DNA of 64,000 nucleotides from CAMAPP01 sp046153685 (GTDB taxonomy: Bacteria > Pseudomonadota > Alphaproteobacteria > CADEGL01), in contig JBJXGH010000191.1 in the NCBI GenBank assembly GCA_046153685.1, positions 10,272 through 74,271 of the forward strand, in the 5' to 3' direction. The notes under the pieces were generated by a model. The model had not been told where the DNA came from. It did not search any database and worked only from the letters and a program-made list of their open reading frames with translations. Of the stretch, positions 18,242-27,610 are shown piece after piece. Position 1 is the first letter of the stretch, and the number at the start of each line of letters is the position of its first letter. The translations under genes were made by a program, and so were the position numbers.

Positions 18242-20548
18242 ATGACGCAGTTTGGCATCGGTCAATCGGTCCGCCGGAAGGAGGATCAACGCCTTCTGCT
18301 CGGCCGTGGCCGGTTCGTCGATGATCTCGTGCTCGCGCGCATGGCCCATGCCGTGGTCGTGCGCTCGCCGCACGCGCACGCCGACATCTTGGCGATCGAT
18401 CTCGCCCCGGCCCGGCGCTCGCCGGGCGTGCTTGCAATCGCGAGTTCGACCGAACTCGAAACAGACGGCATTCATTCCATCCCGGCGTTTTATAAACCGC
18501 CCGAGATTGCGTTCAGCGAGGCGCCCATGCCCATCCTCGCGCGCGGCCGAGTGCGCCATGTGGGCGAGCCGGTAGCCTTCGTCGTCGCCCAAACCCTGGC
18601 CCAGGCGCGCGACGCGGCGGAATACGTCGAGATTTCCTATCGCCCCCTGCCCGCCTCGGCCGATGTCGCGCGCGCCATGGCGGCAGGCACACCGCGCCTT
18701 CACGACAGTGCGCCCGATAATCGCTGCTACCGCTTTGAATCCGGCAACCACGCCGCGACCGAGGCCGCGTTCAGCGACGCGGAACTCGTCGTGCGCACGC
18801 ATCTGCGCAATAACCGCCTTGTGATCAACGCCATCGAGCCGCGCGCGGCCGTGGGCGATTTCGCCGATGGCCGCTTGGTGCTGTATGCCAATTCGCAAGT
18901 GCCGCACCGCCTCAAATCCGCCCTCGCCGAGCATATCTTTCGCGTGCCCGAGGACCGCGTGCGCGTCTTGATCGAGGACGTGGGCGGCGGCTTCGGCGCC
19001 AAGAACCAGCTTTATCCCGAGCAGATCCTGGTGCTGTGGGCGGCGCGCGCGCTGGGCCGGCCGGTTAAATGGCTCGGCACCAATTCCGAAGGCCACTTGG
19101 CCGATATCCAAGGCCGCGATCACGACAGCGAGGCCGAGCTCGCCCTCGACAAGGACGGCACATTTCGCGCCATCCGAGTGCGCACCTCGGCGGCGCTCGG
19201 CGCCTATGTGGCGACCAACGCGGCGCTCATTCCGACCGTCGGCCGCGCGGCAATGTGCGGACCCTATCGCATCGGCGCGGGCCATATCCGGGTCGATGCC
19301 GTGTTCGCCAATACGACCCGCACGGACGCCTATCGTGGTGCTGGCTCGCCCGAGGCCAATTACCTCGTCGAACGCCTGGTCGATCGCGCGGCGCGCGCGC
19401 TGGGCACCACGCCCGAGGCGTTGCGCCGGAAGAATCTTCTGACCCCCGCCGATCTGCCCCACACCACGCCGTCCGGCTACACCTTCGATGTCGGCGACTT
19501 TCCCCGCCGCCTCGATCAGGCCCTCGCGGCGGCGGACGCGAAGGGATTCGAAGCGCGGCGCCGGGACGCCGAAGCGCGCGGACGGCTTCGCGGCCTCGGC
19601 ATCGCCTCGACCATCGAGGCCAAGGCCGGCGGCATGACCGAGACGACCGCCATCCGGTTCGATCCGCAAGGCCGCATCCGCGTGCTGTCGGGCATGATGG
19701 CCAACGGCCAGGGTCACGCCACGACCTTCGCGCAGATCGTCGCCGACAAGCTCGGCCTCGATTGGACCGATATCGAAATCGTCCAGGGCGATACCGACGC
19801 GATCGCCACCGGCTTGGGCACGGCGGGTTCGCGCTCGCTCGTGCTGGGCGGCTCCTCGCTGGTGCGCGCGGTGGAAACGGCGATCGAGACCGGCATGGCC
19901 GTCGCGGGCCAGTTGCTCGAGGCCGCGATTGCGGATGTGATTTTCGAGAACGGCGCGTATGCCGTCGCCGGCACCGATCGGCGCGTGCGCTTCGCCGAGG
20001 TCGCGCGCGCGATCGGCGATCCCACCCGCCGCGCGCCCGGAACGCCCGGCAGCCTTGATTGCGAGGCAAGTTTCGATTCCCGCTATTCCTTCCCCAATGC
20101 CAGCCATGTCGCCGAGGTCGAGATCGATCCCGAAACCGGGCAGGTGGCGCTTCTCGGCTACGCCGTCGCGCAAGATTCGGGCACCATCGTCAATCCCATG
20201 ATCGTCGAGGGCCAGATGCACGGCGGCCTTGTCCAAGGCATCGGCCAGGCATTGATGGAGCATGCGGTTTACGACGCGAAAACCGCCCAGCCGCTTTCGG
20301 GCTCGCTCCTCGACTACGCGCTGCCGCGCGCGGACGATGTGCCGATGTTCGCCATCGGTCTCGATGGCGTGCCCGCGCCGACCAATCCCCTGGGCGCGAA
20401 GGGCGTGGGCGAAACGGGCTGCACGGGCGCGCCGCCCGCCGTGATGAATGCCATCCTCGACGCCCTCGCCCCGCTCGGGGTCGAGCATATCGACATGCCG
20501 GCAACGCCCGAGCGCGTCTGGCGCGCGATCGCATCGGCGCGTGGATGA
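18242..20548 (+). CDS. Xanthine dehydrogenase/CO-dehydrogenase family molybdopterin-binding large subunit
   Basis: A 768-residue molybdenum hydroxylase large subunit. Family marks are GQSVRRKEDQRLLLG at the start, GGGFGAKN near residue 247, DAYRGAGSPEA near 362 and the catalytic glutamate in GVGETG near 721. It lacks the AYRCSF loop of genuine aerobic CO dehydrogenase, so the substrate is another aldehyde, heterocycle or amine. The FAD (CoxM) and 2Fe-2S (CoxS) subunits that normally adjoin it are absent from the window. The stop overlaps the start of the DMT transporter (ATGA). Confidence 0.88.
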   Translation: MTQFGIGQSVRRKEDQRLLLGRGRFVDDLVLARMAHAVVVRSPHAHADILAIDLAPARRSPGVLAIASSTELETDGIHSIPAFYKPPEIAFSEAPMPILARGRVRHVGEPVAFVVAQTLAQARDAAEYVEISYRPLPASADVARAMAAGTPRLHDSAPDNRCYRFESGNHAATEAAFSDAELVVRTHLRNNRLVINAIEPRAAVGDFADGRLVLYANSQVPHRLKSALAEHIFRVPEDRVRVLIEDVGGGFGAKNQLYPEQILVLWAARALGRPVKWLGTNSEGHLADIQGRDHDSEAELALDKDGTFRAIRVRTSAALGAYVATNAALIPTVGRAAMCGPYRIGAGHIRVDAVFANTTRTDAYRGAGSPEANYLVERLVDRAARALGTTPEALRRKNLLTPADLPHTTPSGYTFDVGDFPRRLDQALAAADAKGFEARRRDAEARGRLRGLGIASTIEAKAGGMTETTAIRFDPQGRIRVLSGMMANGQGHATTFAQIVADKLGLDWTDIEIVQGDTDAIATGLGTAGSRSLVLGGSSLVRAVETAIETGMAVAGQLLEAAIADVIFENGAYAVAGTDRRVRFAEVARAIGDPTRRAPGTPGSLDCEASFDSRYSFPNASHVAEVEIDPETGQVALLGYAVAQDSGTIVNPMIVEGQMHGGLVQGIGQALMEHAVYDAKTAQPLSGSLLDYALPRADDVPMFAIGLDGVPAPTNPLGAKGVGETGCTGAPPAVMNAILDALAPLGVEHIDMPATPERVWRAIASARG

Positions 20549-21408
20549 ACCCCGCCCGCGCGCCGCTTTGGGCCGCCGCCGCGGTGTTGTTCGCGGGCTT
20601 CTTGTGGAGCCTCCAAGGCCTCACGATCCGCCTCATCGAGGACGCCTCGAGCGCTCAGATCGTCTATTGGCGCAATCTTGGGCAGTATTCGGCGCTTCTA
20701 GCCTTCGTCGCATTGCGCAATCGCGGCCGGCTGTTCGCCGCCTTTGGCGCTGCGGGGGGGCTTGCGGTCGTCGGCGGGCTGTTCCAGGCGATCTCCAGCA
20801 TTTCGGTTGTCTTTGCCTTCGGCCTGACGACGGTCGCCAATGTGAATTTCATTCTCTCGACCGGCCCGTTCATGGCCGGGCTCGGCGCGTGGCTGGTGCT
20901 GCGCGAGCGGCTGTCGCGGCGCACGGTCGGCGCCATGGTGCTGGGCGCAATCGGCGTCGCGGTGATGATGATCGAGGGTTTGTCGGGTGGCCATCTGCTT
21001 GGCAATGCGCTCGCGGTGACCACGACCATGGGCTTTGCCGGCTTGGCGGTCGTGCTGCGCGTGCGGCGCCATGTGGACATGCTGCCAACGGTGTGTTGGG
21101 GCACGGGCTTCGCCATTCTCGCTGGCTTGGCGATGACCGAGGGCCATGTTGCGATTCCGACGCAGGATATTGTCCTGTGCCTGTCGATGGGCGCGGCACA
21201 AATCGGCTTCGGTCAGATCTTGTTCATACTGGCCTCGCGCCACGTTCCCGCCGGGCCATTGGCGTTCCTCACGCTGAGCGAGATCGTGCTCGGGCCGCTT
21301 TGGGCCTGGATCGGGGTGAACGAGATCCCGAACCCGCTCACCCTCGTCGGCGGAGCAATCGTCATCGGCGCGATCGTCTGGCAGACCTTCGGCGAGACCA
21401 GGCGCTAG
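20545..21408 (+). CDS. EamA/DMT-superfamily transporter
   Basis: A 287-residue inner-membrane protein with ten predicted helices in two EamA repeats. The ATG at 20545 overlaps the stop of the molybdenum hydroxylase gene, implying coupled expression with it and with the demethylase-like gene upstream. A transporter coupled to two oxidative enzymes suggests uptake or export of their substrate or product, which is inference. It converges on and overlaps by 4 bp the acyl-CoA ligase gene. Confidence 0.87.
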   Translation: MNPARAPLWAAAAVLFAGFLWSLQGLTIRLIEDASSAQIVYWRNLGQYSALLAFVALRNRGRLFAAFGAAGGLAVVGGLFQAISSISVVFAFGLTTVANVNFILSTGPFMAGLGAWLVLRERLSRRTVGAMVLGAIGVAVMMIEGLSGGHLLGNALAVTTTMGFAGLAVVLRVRRHVDMLPTVCWGTGFAILAGLAMTEGHVAIPTQDIVLCLSMGAAQIGFGQILFILASRHVPAGPLAFLTLSEIVLGPLWAWIGVNEIPNPLTLVGGAIVIGAIVWQTFGETRR

Positions 21409-23045
21409 CGCCAGCGTTTCTCGAACTTGTCGTAGCTGTTCGCGCGCAAATCCGCGACGCCCGCGACGAGGGCCTTCTTCTCGACCCGGTCGGACGCGGT
21501 ATAGCCGAAGGAATCGCGGTATTCGATGAAGCGCGGCACCTTGAACTTCGCGAGATTTTTCTCGCAATGGGCGAGGATGCGCTCGGGCCCGACCTGTTCC
21601 TTGGTCAGCCCCGCCTGAAGTTGGACATAGGCCTTGACCTCCTCGCCCATCACCGGATCGGGCACGGGCACCACGGCGGCGTCCTTGATTTCCGCCATGG
21701 TGCGCAGCACCGCCTCGACCTCGCGCGCGGCCACGTTCTCCCCGCCTCGGCGCACCATTTCCTTGAGCCGGCCGACGATCGTGTAATAGCCGTCGGCGTC
21801 CACGCGAAACAAATCGCCGGTGCGGAACCAGCCGTCGCGGAAGGAATCGCGATTGGCCTCGTCCTTCTTGTAATAGCCGTACATCTGCCCGGCGCCGCGC
21901 GTCCACAATTCGCCCACATCGCCCGTCGGCACGGGCAATCCGTCCTCGCCCATGATCTTGATCTCGCGGTGGGCCGAAGGGATCCCGCATGAGCCCGAGC
22001 CCACCATGTGCGTGTCCTCGGGCGGCATATAAAGGCATGTCCCGTTCTCGGTCATGCCGTACATCTCGCGCGCGATGACATTGAAGCGCTTCTCGAGCGG
22101 GGCGTGGTTTTCCTTGGTGAGGCCGAAGGTGAAGACGTGCCGCAAGCCGCTCTGGCCATCGAGGGGATGTTCGGGCTGCTTGAACACGGGCTCGAACATG
22201 AGGCAGCACTCGAGCGCGTGCGCGCGCACCCATGCCATGAAGCTCGCATTGCGCGGCGCCGAGCAGAGATACACGGCGGCACCATCGAAGAAAGCCATCG
22301 GCACGATGAACATGGGATCGATATAGAAAAAATACTGCGCGATCAGCAGGCGCTGGAACGATTTTCGCGTCTGATAAAGCACCGTGCGCGCCATCTGCAG
22401 CCAAAAGCGCTGCGGCACAATGCAGCCCTTGGGAAACCCCGTCGTACCCGAGGTGTATTGGATATTGGAGGGATCGTCCAAGCCGCCTTCCTCGACCGGC
22501 AGGGCGCGGGGGTCCGCGGCGGCGACGATCGTCTCCCAATCGTGCGCCGCGCCCGCAACCGCCCCGCCATGGGCGATCACGCGCGCCGCGACGAGGCCCG
22601 GCGGCCTCTTGCCCACGCCCGCGAGAACCGCCGCGAATTCCGCATGGATCACCAAGGCCTCGGCCTCGGCGTCGTTCAGCACATATTCGAGTTCGCGCGC
22701 GGTGTAGCGCACATTGACCGGAATCATCACGCAGCCGAGGCGGCAAAGAGCAAGCCAAGTCACGGGATAAGCGCCGAGATTGGGCAGCATGACCGCGACA
22801 TGAGCGCCCTTGCCCAGACCGAGCGCCGCCAGCGCCACGGCGCAAGAATCGACCCGGTCGCGGAGCTGGGCGTAACTCAGGGTCTCGCCCGTCTCGAAGA
22901 ACACCAAAGCCTTCTTGTCTTGATATTTCGCCGCCGCCTCGGCCAGCAGGGCGTAAAGGCTCGTCGGCAAGGACGAGGCTTCGAGCGCGCGCTGCTCGCG
23001 GAATATGGCGCGATGGCGCGCCCAAATGCGTTCGATATCGGTCAT
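21405..23045 (-). CDS. AMP-dependent acyl-CoA synthetase/ligase
   Basis: A 546-residue ANL-superfamily enzyme that activates a carboxylic acid to the acyl-AMP and then the CoA thioester. The P-loop-like motif QYTSGTTGFPKG lies near residue 195, YGMTENG in the middle, and the hinge and C-terminal lid VGRLKEMVRRGGENVAAREVE follow, with a late catalytic lysine region (TASDRVEKKAL). The ATG at 23045 gives the normal N-terminus; the longer frame is a shadow. It is divergent from the MaoC gene, with 112 bp between them. The substrate is unknown. Confidence 0.9.
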   Translation of the reverse strand: MTDIERIWARHRAIFREQRALEASSLPTSLYALLAEAAAKYQDKKALVFFETGETLSYAQLRDRVDSCAVALAALGLGKGAHVAVMLPNLGAYPVTWLALCRLGCVMIPVNVRYTARELEYVLNDAEAEALVIHAEFAAVLAGVGKRPPGLVAARVIAHGGAVAGAAHDWETIVAAADPRALPVEEGGLDDPSNIQYTSGTTGFPKGCIVPQRFWLQMARTVLYQTRKSFQRLLIAQYFFYIDPMFIVPMAFFDGAAVYLCSAPRNASFMAWVRAHALECCLMFEPVFKQPEHPLDGQSGLRHVFTFGLTKENHAPLEKRFNVIAREMYGMTENGTCLYMPPEDTHMVGSGSCGIPSAHREIKIMGEDGLPVPTGDVGELWTRGAGQMYGYYKKDEANRDSFRDGWFRTGDLFRVDADGYYTIVGRLKEMVRRGGENVAAREVEAVLRTMAEIKDAAVVPVPDPVMGEEVKAYVQLQAGLTKEQVGPERILAHCEKNLAKFKVPRFIEYRDSFGYTASDRVEKKALVAGVADLRANSYDKFEKRWR

Positions 23046-23157
23046 GATTTTCCTCGCGACTGCGCGATGATGTCCTTGGGACGCGCGCCGGATCAAGCAC
23101 TTCTGATAGACTTGATGCGCCGCCATTCGGGGCTGGGCTGCTTGCCAGGAGGGGACC

Positions 23158-23628
23158 ATGACGGATTTCCGCATCGCCACGGGGAAAAGCCTCGTCGGCC
23201 AAGAGATTCATCTGTCCGACTGGGTGACGATCACTCAGGAGATGGTCACGGGCTTTGCCGCCGCAACGCTCGACCCCGATTGGATGCACGTTGATGTCGC
23301 GCGCTCGCGCCGCGAAAGCCCCTATGGCGAGACCATCGTCCAAGGCTTTCTCATGCAATCGCTCATCATCTATTTCACGCACAAGGGCGGCGCCCAACCC
23401 TCCGACGTGGCCTATGGCTTGAATTACGGCATGGACAAGGTGCGGTTCCTGGTGCCGGTGCGCACGGGATCGCGCGTGCGCGATCGGATCACGCTCGCGG
23501 CCTTCGACGAGCGCGCGCCGGGGCGCTACCTCCAGCGCTCGCACCACGTCGTCGAGGTCGAGGGCGAAACCAAACCCGCCGTGATCGCCGATTGGCTGAC
23601 CCTGTGGTTCAAGGAACTCGATTCCTGA
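23158..23628 (+). CDS. MaoC-like hot-dog fold dehydratase
   Basis: A 156-residue hot-dog domain protein of the MaoC/NodN type. The hydratase-2-like segment FAAATLDPDWMHVD is followed by PYGETIVQGFLMQSL. This matches (R)-specific enoyl-CoA hydratases and their non-canonical relatives, with Asp and His of the D-x-x-W-x-H segment as the likely catalytic pair. A strong AGGAGGGG site lies just before the ATG. It is divergent from the acyl-CoA ligase and convergent with the thioesterase. Confidence 0.9.
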   Translation: MTDFRIATGKSLVGQEIHLSDWVTITQEMVTGFAAATLDPDWMHVDVARSRRESPYGETIVQGFLMQSLIIYFTHKGGAQPSDVAYGLNYGMDKVRFLVPVRTGSRVRDRITLAAFDERAPGRYLQRSHHVVEVEGETKPAVIADWLTLWFKELDS

Positions 23629-23632
23629 GGGG

Positions 23633-24121
23633 TTAGACTTTCTTCGGCGCAAAGCCGATGGCGCGCCCGGCCTGTTCGGGCATGGGCAAGGTCTTGTGCG
23701 TGCGCCAGACCGCATCGAGCCGCGCGCGTGCGTCCGCGGGCCACGGGACCGAACGCCGCGCCTTCAAATCGACGTGGAGGTACATGACCTCGTTTGTCGC
23801 CGCGAGAAAGCCCTTCTCGGCGTGGTACATGCGAAAGAAGGCACGGTTGCGCTTGTCGTCATGGCCCAAGAGCTGGGCCGTCATGCGCAGCCGGTCGCCC
23901 TCGCGCACCTCGCCGAGGAAATTGATGTGCGTCTCGACCGCAAATTGCGCGCAATCCTCGCGCGCGCGGTAATTCTCCGATAGATCGAGATAGGCATAAA
24001 AATCGCGCGCCGCATACTCGAAAGCCAAAAGGTAGTAGCCGATATTCATGTGACCGGAATAATCGATCCATTCCGTGCGCACGGTCTGGTCCAGGCAGGC
24101 GAATTCCTCAACTTGGCTCAT
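23633..24121 (-). CDS. Thioesterase of the 4-hydroxybenzoyl-CoA type (hot-dog fold)
   Basis: A 162-residue single-domain acyl-CoA thioesterase. DYSGHMNIGYYLLAFEYAARDF carries the acidic-residue and helix pattern of the 4HBT/YbgC family, although the usual catalytic Asp position reads as GHMN. FLGEVREGDRL and the later strands complete the fold. The start at 24121 fits the family length; the longer frame runs into the divergent racemase promoter region. It may release acids from CoA esters made by the neighbouring ligase. Confidence 0.85.
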   Translation of the reverse strand: MSQVEEFACLDQTVRTEWIDYSGHMNIGYYLLAFEYAARDFYAYLDLSENYRAREDCAQFAVETHINFLGEVREGDRLRMTAQLLGHDDKRNRAFFRMYHAEKGFLAATNEVMYLHVDLKARRSVPWPADARARLDAVWRTHKTLPMPEQAGRAIGFAPKKV

Positions 24122-24229
24122 GGTTCCTCCGCGGGTCCGGCACTTTAGGAACACCGCCGCGCGCGGTAAAGGCGCCGGTTGCGAGTCCGGGACCGGGACG
24201 CCAGGATGACCGCGGCGAACGGAGAGGCG

Positions 24230-25003
24230 ATGATGCAGAACGACACCAGCCGCGTTGCGACCGGCGGCAAGGCGGTTTACGGCGCCTGCCTCGGCATTCT
24301 GATGCTGGACGCGCGGTTCCCGCGTATTCCAGGCGATATGGGCAACGCCACGACCTGGCCATTCCCCGTGCTGTACAAGGTCGTGCCGGGCGCCACGCCC
24401 GAACGCGTGGTGCTGCAAGGTGCTACGGGCCTGCTCGACACATTTCTCGAAGCCGCCGCCGAACTCGTGCATATCGGCGCCGACGGCATCACCACCAATT
24501 GCGGCTTTCTATCGCTCTATCAGGCCGATATCGCGCGCCATTGCCGCGTGCCCGTCGCGACTTCGAGCCTCATGCAGGTGCCCTTCGTTCAGGCCCTGCT
24601 ACCGCCGGGCAAGCGCGTGGGCGTACTCACGGTGAGCGCGCGCACGCTCACCCCCGCCCATCTCGCCGCCGCCCATGTGCCGCTCGATACGCCGATCGAA
24701 GGCACGGATGGCGGCCGCGAATTCACCCGCGTGCTGATGGGCAATATCGAACGCCTCGACGGCGCCCTCGCCGAGCAGGACATCCTGGACGCGGGCGACA
24801 GGTTGTTGAAAAGGGCGCCGGACGTGGGCGCGATCGTGCTCGAATGCACGAACATGGTGCCCTATGCGCGCGCGCTGCGGCGCAGGCTCGATTTGCCGGT
24901 GTTCGACATCTATAACTTCATCTCCTGGTTCCACGCCGCGCTGTCGCCGCGCGATTTCGGCCCGCCAGGCTCTGCCCCCGGCGCGCACGCGACCATTCCC
25001 TGA
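24230..25003 (+). CDS. Aspartate/glutamate racemase family protein
   Basis: A 257-residue Asp/Glu/hydantoin-racemase-fold protein. The paired catalytic cysteines are visible in ITTNCGFLS and VLECTNM, and VGVLTVSARTL lies between them. The start is chosen at 24230 (or 24233) because GGAGAGG at 24221-24227 is a good Shine-Dalgarno site for it; starts at 24206 or the TTG at 24179 are weaker. The substrate could be an amino acid, maleate or hydantoin. The methyltransferase gene follows 18 bp downstream. Confidence 0.85.
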   Translation: MMQNDTSRVATGGKAVYGACLGILMLDARFPRIPGDMGNATTWPFPVLYKVVPGATPERVVLQGATGLLDTFLEAAAELVHIGADGITTNCGFLSLYQADIARHCRVPVATSSLMQVPFVQALLPPGKRVGVLTVSARTLTPAHLAAAHVPLDTPIEGTDGGREFTRVLMGNIERLDGALAEQDILDAGDRLLKRAPDVGAIVLECTNMVPYARALRRRLDLPVFDIYNFISWFHAALSPRDFGPPGSAPGAHATIP

Positions 25004-25021
25004 CGCGAGATCAAGCGCAAC

Positions 25022-25714
25022 ATGACCGACCATCCCCGAGCAGACATCGCGGTTCTCGCCGACGATCCGGTGAAGAACCATCCGACGCGCGGCGAGCAGC
25101 TCGACATCCTTGCGAGCCTTGCGGCGGATCTTTTGAAGCCTGGCGACTCGCTGATCGATTTGGGCGTGGGTGTCGGCTATGTCGCGCGCATGATCGCCGC
25201 GCGCGTGCCGGATCTCGAATTCACGGGCATCGATTTGAAGCCCGCCTCGCTCGCCGAGGCGCGCGCGTGCCTTTCGCCGCTAGTGGGCAAACTATGCCTC
25301 GTCGAGGGCGATTTGAACGCGCTCGATTCCCTCGCCGTCCCCGGCGGGACGTTCCGCTGCGCGGTGTCGGTGCTGACCTTTCACGACCTTCCCGATGACG
25401 CCAAGCGCCGGGCGATCGCGTGGATCGCGCGCCATCTGCAACCGGGCGGTGTGTTCTTGTTCCTCGACCGGGTGCGGCTCGACGAGGCGGCGCTGTTCCC
25501 GCTTCAAGTATCGCTTTGGAATCGGATGACCCGCGTTTATGGCGCGTCCATGCGCCGCGCGGATACTTACGAGGATTATCTGGCCGACCTCACCGCGACG
25601 AACCGGGTGGCGCGTTTCAAGGACTACCTGTCCTGGTTCGCCGCCGAGGGCCTCGCCGCCGATTGCATTCACCGGCACGGCAATATCGCTCTGTTCGGCG
25701 CGGCGAAGACCTAG
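25022..25714 (+). CDS. Class I SAM-dependent methyltransferase
   Basis: A 230-residue Rossmann-fold methyltransferase. Motif I is LIDLGVGVGYVARMIA, the acidic ribose-binding end of strand 2 is FTGIDLKP, and motif IV lies in VSVLTFHDLPDDAKR, followed by LQPGGVFLFLDRVR. The substrate is unknown. It is probably co-transcribed with the racemase. The gene converges on the stress-type barrel protein gene. Confidence 0.88.
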   Translation: MTDHPRADIAVLADDPVKNHPTRGEQLDILASLAADLLKPGDSLIDLGVGVGYVARMIAARVPDLEFTGIDLKPASLAEARACLSPLVGKLCLVEGDLNALDSLAVPGGTFRCAVSVLTFHDLPDDAKRRAIAWIARHLQPGGVFLFLDRVRLDEAALFPLQVSLWNRMTRVYGASMRRADTYEDYLADLTATNRVARFKDYLSWFAAEGLAADCIHRHGNIALFGAAKT

Positions 25715-25721
25715 ACCGCGT

Positions 25722-26327
25722 TCAGGCCCGGACCACCGCCGCGACCTCGTGATAGCTGCGCACGGGTTCCTTGGCGAGCATGGCGGCATAAGGTGTCACG
25801 GTTGCTTGGTAGGCGCCGTCGCGCTCGTTCGCCTCGCAATCGGCCTTCGAGCCCCAGAGCGTGAGCGATACGAGTTCACCTGTCTTGCGGTCGGCAAACA
25901 GGTACGCGCCGCGAAATCCCGGCTCGGCCTTGTACGCCGCCACCCGTTCCGGCAACCCGGCAAGAACCTCGGCAAAGCGGTCGATCTTGAACCAGGGCTT
26001 CGCTAGGCGCGCCCAACCGACGGGATCGGGACGGCCCGAGGCCACGGCGGCGGCGACGGTGTAATAATGTTTGTCGGGCTCGGTTTTGCGCAGCTCCCGG
26101 AACGGCGTTTCGGCGGCGGTGAAATGCCCGCCCTGTTCGTTGGCGCGGCAGGATGGCTCGTCGGCGAAGATGACGACCGATACGGACTTGCCGGTCGCGG
26201 GATCGAGCAGCAGGAAACCGGCCTCGAACCCCTTGCCGCGATAATCGGCGACCGAGAGCGGCCACATGCGCCGCACATCGGCCAGGCGTTCGGTCTTGAA
26301 GGTCACGTAATTGACGCGTCCGAACAT
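25722..26327 (-). CDS. Tandem dimeric alpha/beta-barrel (ABM-like) protein
   Basis: A 201-residue protein that appears to contain two ferredoxin-like alpha/beta-barrel repeats of the antibiotic-biosynthesis-monooxygenase superfamily. Each half has a hydrophobic strand, an acidic helix and a matching segment (GFEAGFLLLDPATGKSVSVV in the first, GFRGAYLFADRKTGELVSLT in the second). The shared pattern indicates internal duplication. No catalytic residues are assigned. The ATG at 26327 directly follows an AGGGGAAT site. The GYD protein lies 10 bp upstream on the same strand. Confidence 0.78.
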   Translation of the reverse strand: MFGRVNYVTFKTERLADVRRMWPLSVADYRGKGFEAGFLLLDPATGKSVSVVIFADEPSCRANEQGGHFTAAETPFRELRKTEPDKHYYTVAAAVASGRPDPVGWARLAKPWFKIDRFAEVLAGLPERVAAYKAEPGFRGAYLFADRKTGELVSLTLWGSKADCEANERDGAYQATVTPYAAMLAKEPVRSYHEVAAVVRA

Positions 26328-26337
26328 GGCATTCCCC

Positions 26338-26670
26338 TCAGCGTTTGCGCCGGCGCGCGGGTGCCGGTTTTTCGAGCGCGGCCAATCCCTTGAGAATCCG
26401 GGTGTATTGCGGCTTGGTGAAGGCCTTGAGCGTGTTCGAGCGGATGGCACCCCACGCGCCAACCGCCAAGAGGAACTGCGCCATCGCCTCGTCGCTCGGA
26501 CATTCGAAGACGACGACGAAATCGTATTCGCCCATCGTCATGTAGTAATCCTTGATGCGCCCACCGAGGCGTTTCATCAGCGCGCGGCCGCGATCCGAGC
26601 GGCTCAGCGAATCCTTCATGGTCTTCACGCCCTGCTCGGTCAGGTTCATGAGCGCGATATAGGTGTTCAT
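26338..26670 (-). CDS. GYD domain protein
   Basis: A 110-residue small protein. MNTYIALMNLTEQGVKTMKD, LGGRIKDYYMTMGEYDFVVV and an FTKPQYTRIL-like tail match the GYD family, which has the ferredoxin-like barrel fold related to ABM proteins. The C-terminus adds a basic tail (PAPARRRKR). Function is unknown for the family. It is co-oriented with and 10 bp ahead of the tandem barrel protein, so two related folds sit in one unit. Confidence 0.88.
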   Translation of the reverse strand: MNTYIALMNLTEQGVKTMKDSLSRSDRGRALMKRLGGRIKDYYMTMGEYDFVVVFECPSDEAMAQFLLAVGAWGAIRSNTLKAFTKPQYTRILKGLAALEKPAPARRRKR

Positions 26671-26748
26671 GTCGTCCCCTTGGTTTCCGGCGGCATCCGC
26701 CCCATCGCGCTCCAGCCTAGTCGCGCGCACCAACAAAGGACAGGCGCG

Positions 26749-27609
26749 TTAGGACGCACGGGCGCGCGCGAGATGGGCGAGAAGAAGCTCGCCGAGAATC
26801 GGCAGGAGCGAAAGCGACACGGCATGGCCCGCGCCCGCGATCACCTCAAGACGCGCGCCGGGAATTCGTCGAGCCAAGTCCTCGCCGTGCGCGCGGCCGA
26901 AATATTTGTCTTCGGCGGCCTGAATAACGGTGGTGGGTGCACGAACGGCCGAGAGCATCTCGTAATGGGGTGGACTTTCGCGCATCGCCGCGCCTTGACG
27001 CCCTACCCCTTCGGGGTTGTAGCCGCGCGCGAGCAGCAAATCGATCCAGATACGCTTCTCGTCCGCCGAACGCGCATGCAGGCTGCCATCGGAATGGGCG
27101 AGGACGGCTTGCAGCCGCGCCTCGGCGTCCCGGCCGTCCTTCACCGGGTCCGCTGGGCTGGGCGTAACCATCGGGCGGCCGATAGGCGGCAGTCCCGGCG
27201 CGCGCGAGGTCGAGAAAAGCGGAACCAGGCTTGTGACCAATTCGGGCCTTTGCGCCGCAAGGATTTGGGCGACACAGCCGCCCATGGAAAATCCGACAAC
27301 ATGCGCGCGCGCGATGCCCAAGCCATCGAGCAGGCCCGCGGCGTCGGCCGCCAAATCCGATAGCGAATAGGCCCTCTGGCCGGCGGGCGGTCCCGCCTGC
27401 CCGCCGCCATTGAGCCAAGTCGAACGGCCGCAATCGCGCGTATCGAACCGGAGCGTCCGATAGCCCAAATCGGCCAAGCGCCAGACCAGGCCGGCGGGCC
27501 AGTGATGGATGGTGTCGATGAGGCCGGAGACGATGAAGGCGACCTCGCCCCGGGGCGGGCCAGAAAGCTCATAGGCGAGCTCGACCTCGCCCACGCGCAG
27601 CAAAGCCAT
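26749..27609 (-). CDS. Alpha/beta hydrolase
   Basis: A 286-residue alpha/beta-hydrolase. The nucleophile elbow is GFSMGG, the acid is probably Asp in QAAEDKYF, and the histidine is in GAGHAVS near the C-terminus. RFDTRDCGRST is the typical oxyanion-side loop. There is no signal peptide. It starts 1 bp after the stop of the upstream M48 protease gene, so the two are in one transcription unit. Its substrate (ester, lactone or similar) cannot be told. Confidence 0.9.
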   Translation of the reverse strand: MALLRVGEVELAYELSGPPRGEVAFIVSGLIDTIHHWPAGLVWRLADLGYRTLRFDTRDCGRSTWLNGGGQAGPPAGQRAYSLSDLAADAAGLLDGLGIARAHVVGFSMGGCVAQILAAQRPELVTSLVPLFSTSRAPGLPPIGRPMVTPSPADPVKDGRDAEARLQAVLAHSDGSLHARSADEKRIWIDLLLARGYNPEGVGRQGAAMRESPPHYEMLSAVRAPTTVIQAAEDKYFGRAHGEDLARRIPGARLEVIAGAGHAVSLSLLPILGELLLAHLARARAS

Positions 27610-27610
27610 A

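Noticed and set aside
18242..20548. Assignment as aerobic carbon monoxide dehydrogenase CoxL
   Set aside because: The AYRCSF active-site loop of true CoxL is absent (AYRGAG instead).
24179..25003. Longer racemase start at TTG 24179
   Set aside because: The good Shine-Dalgarno site GGAGAGG fits the ATG at 24230 or 24233 better.
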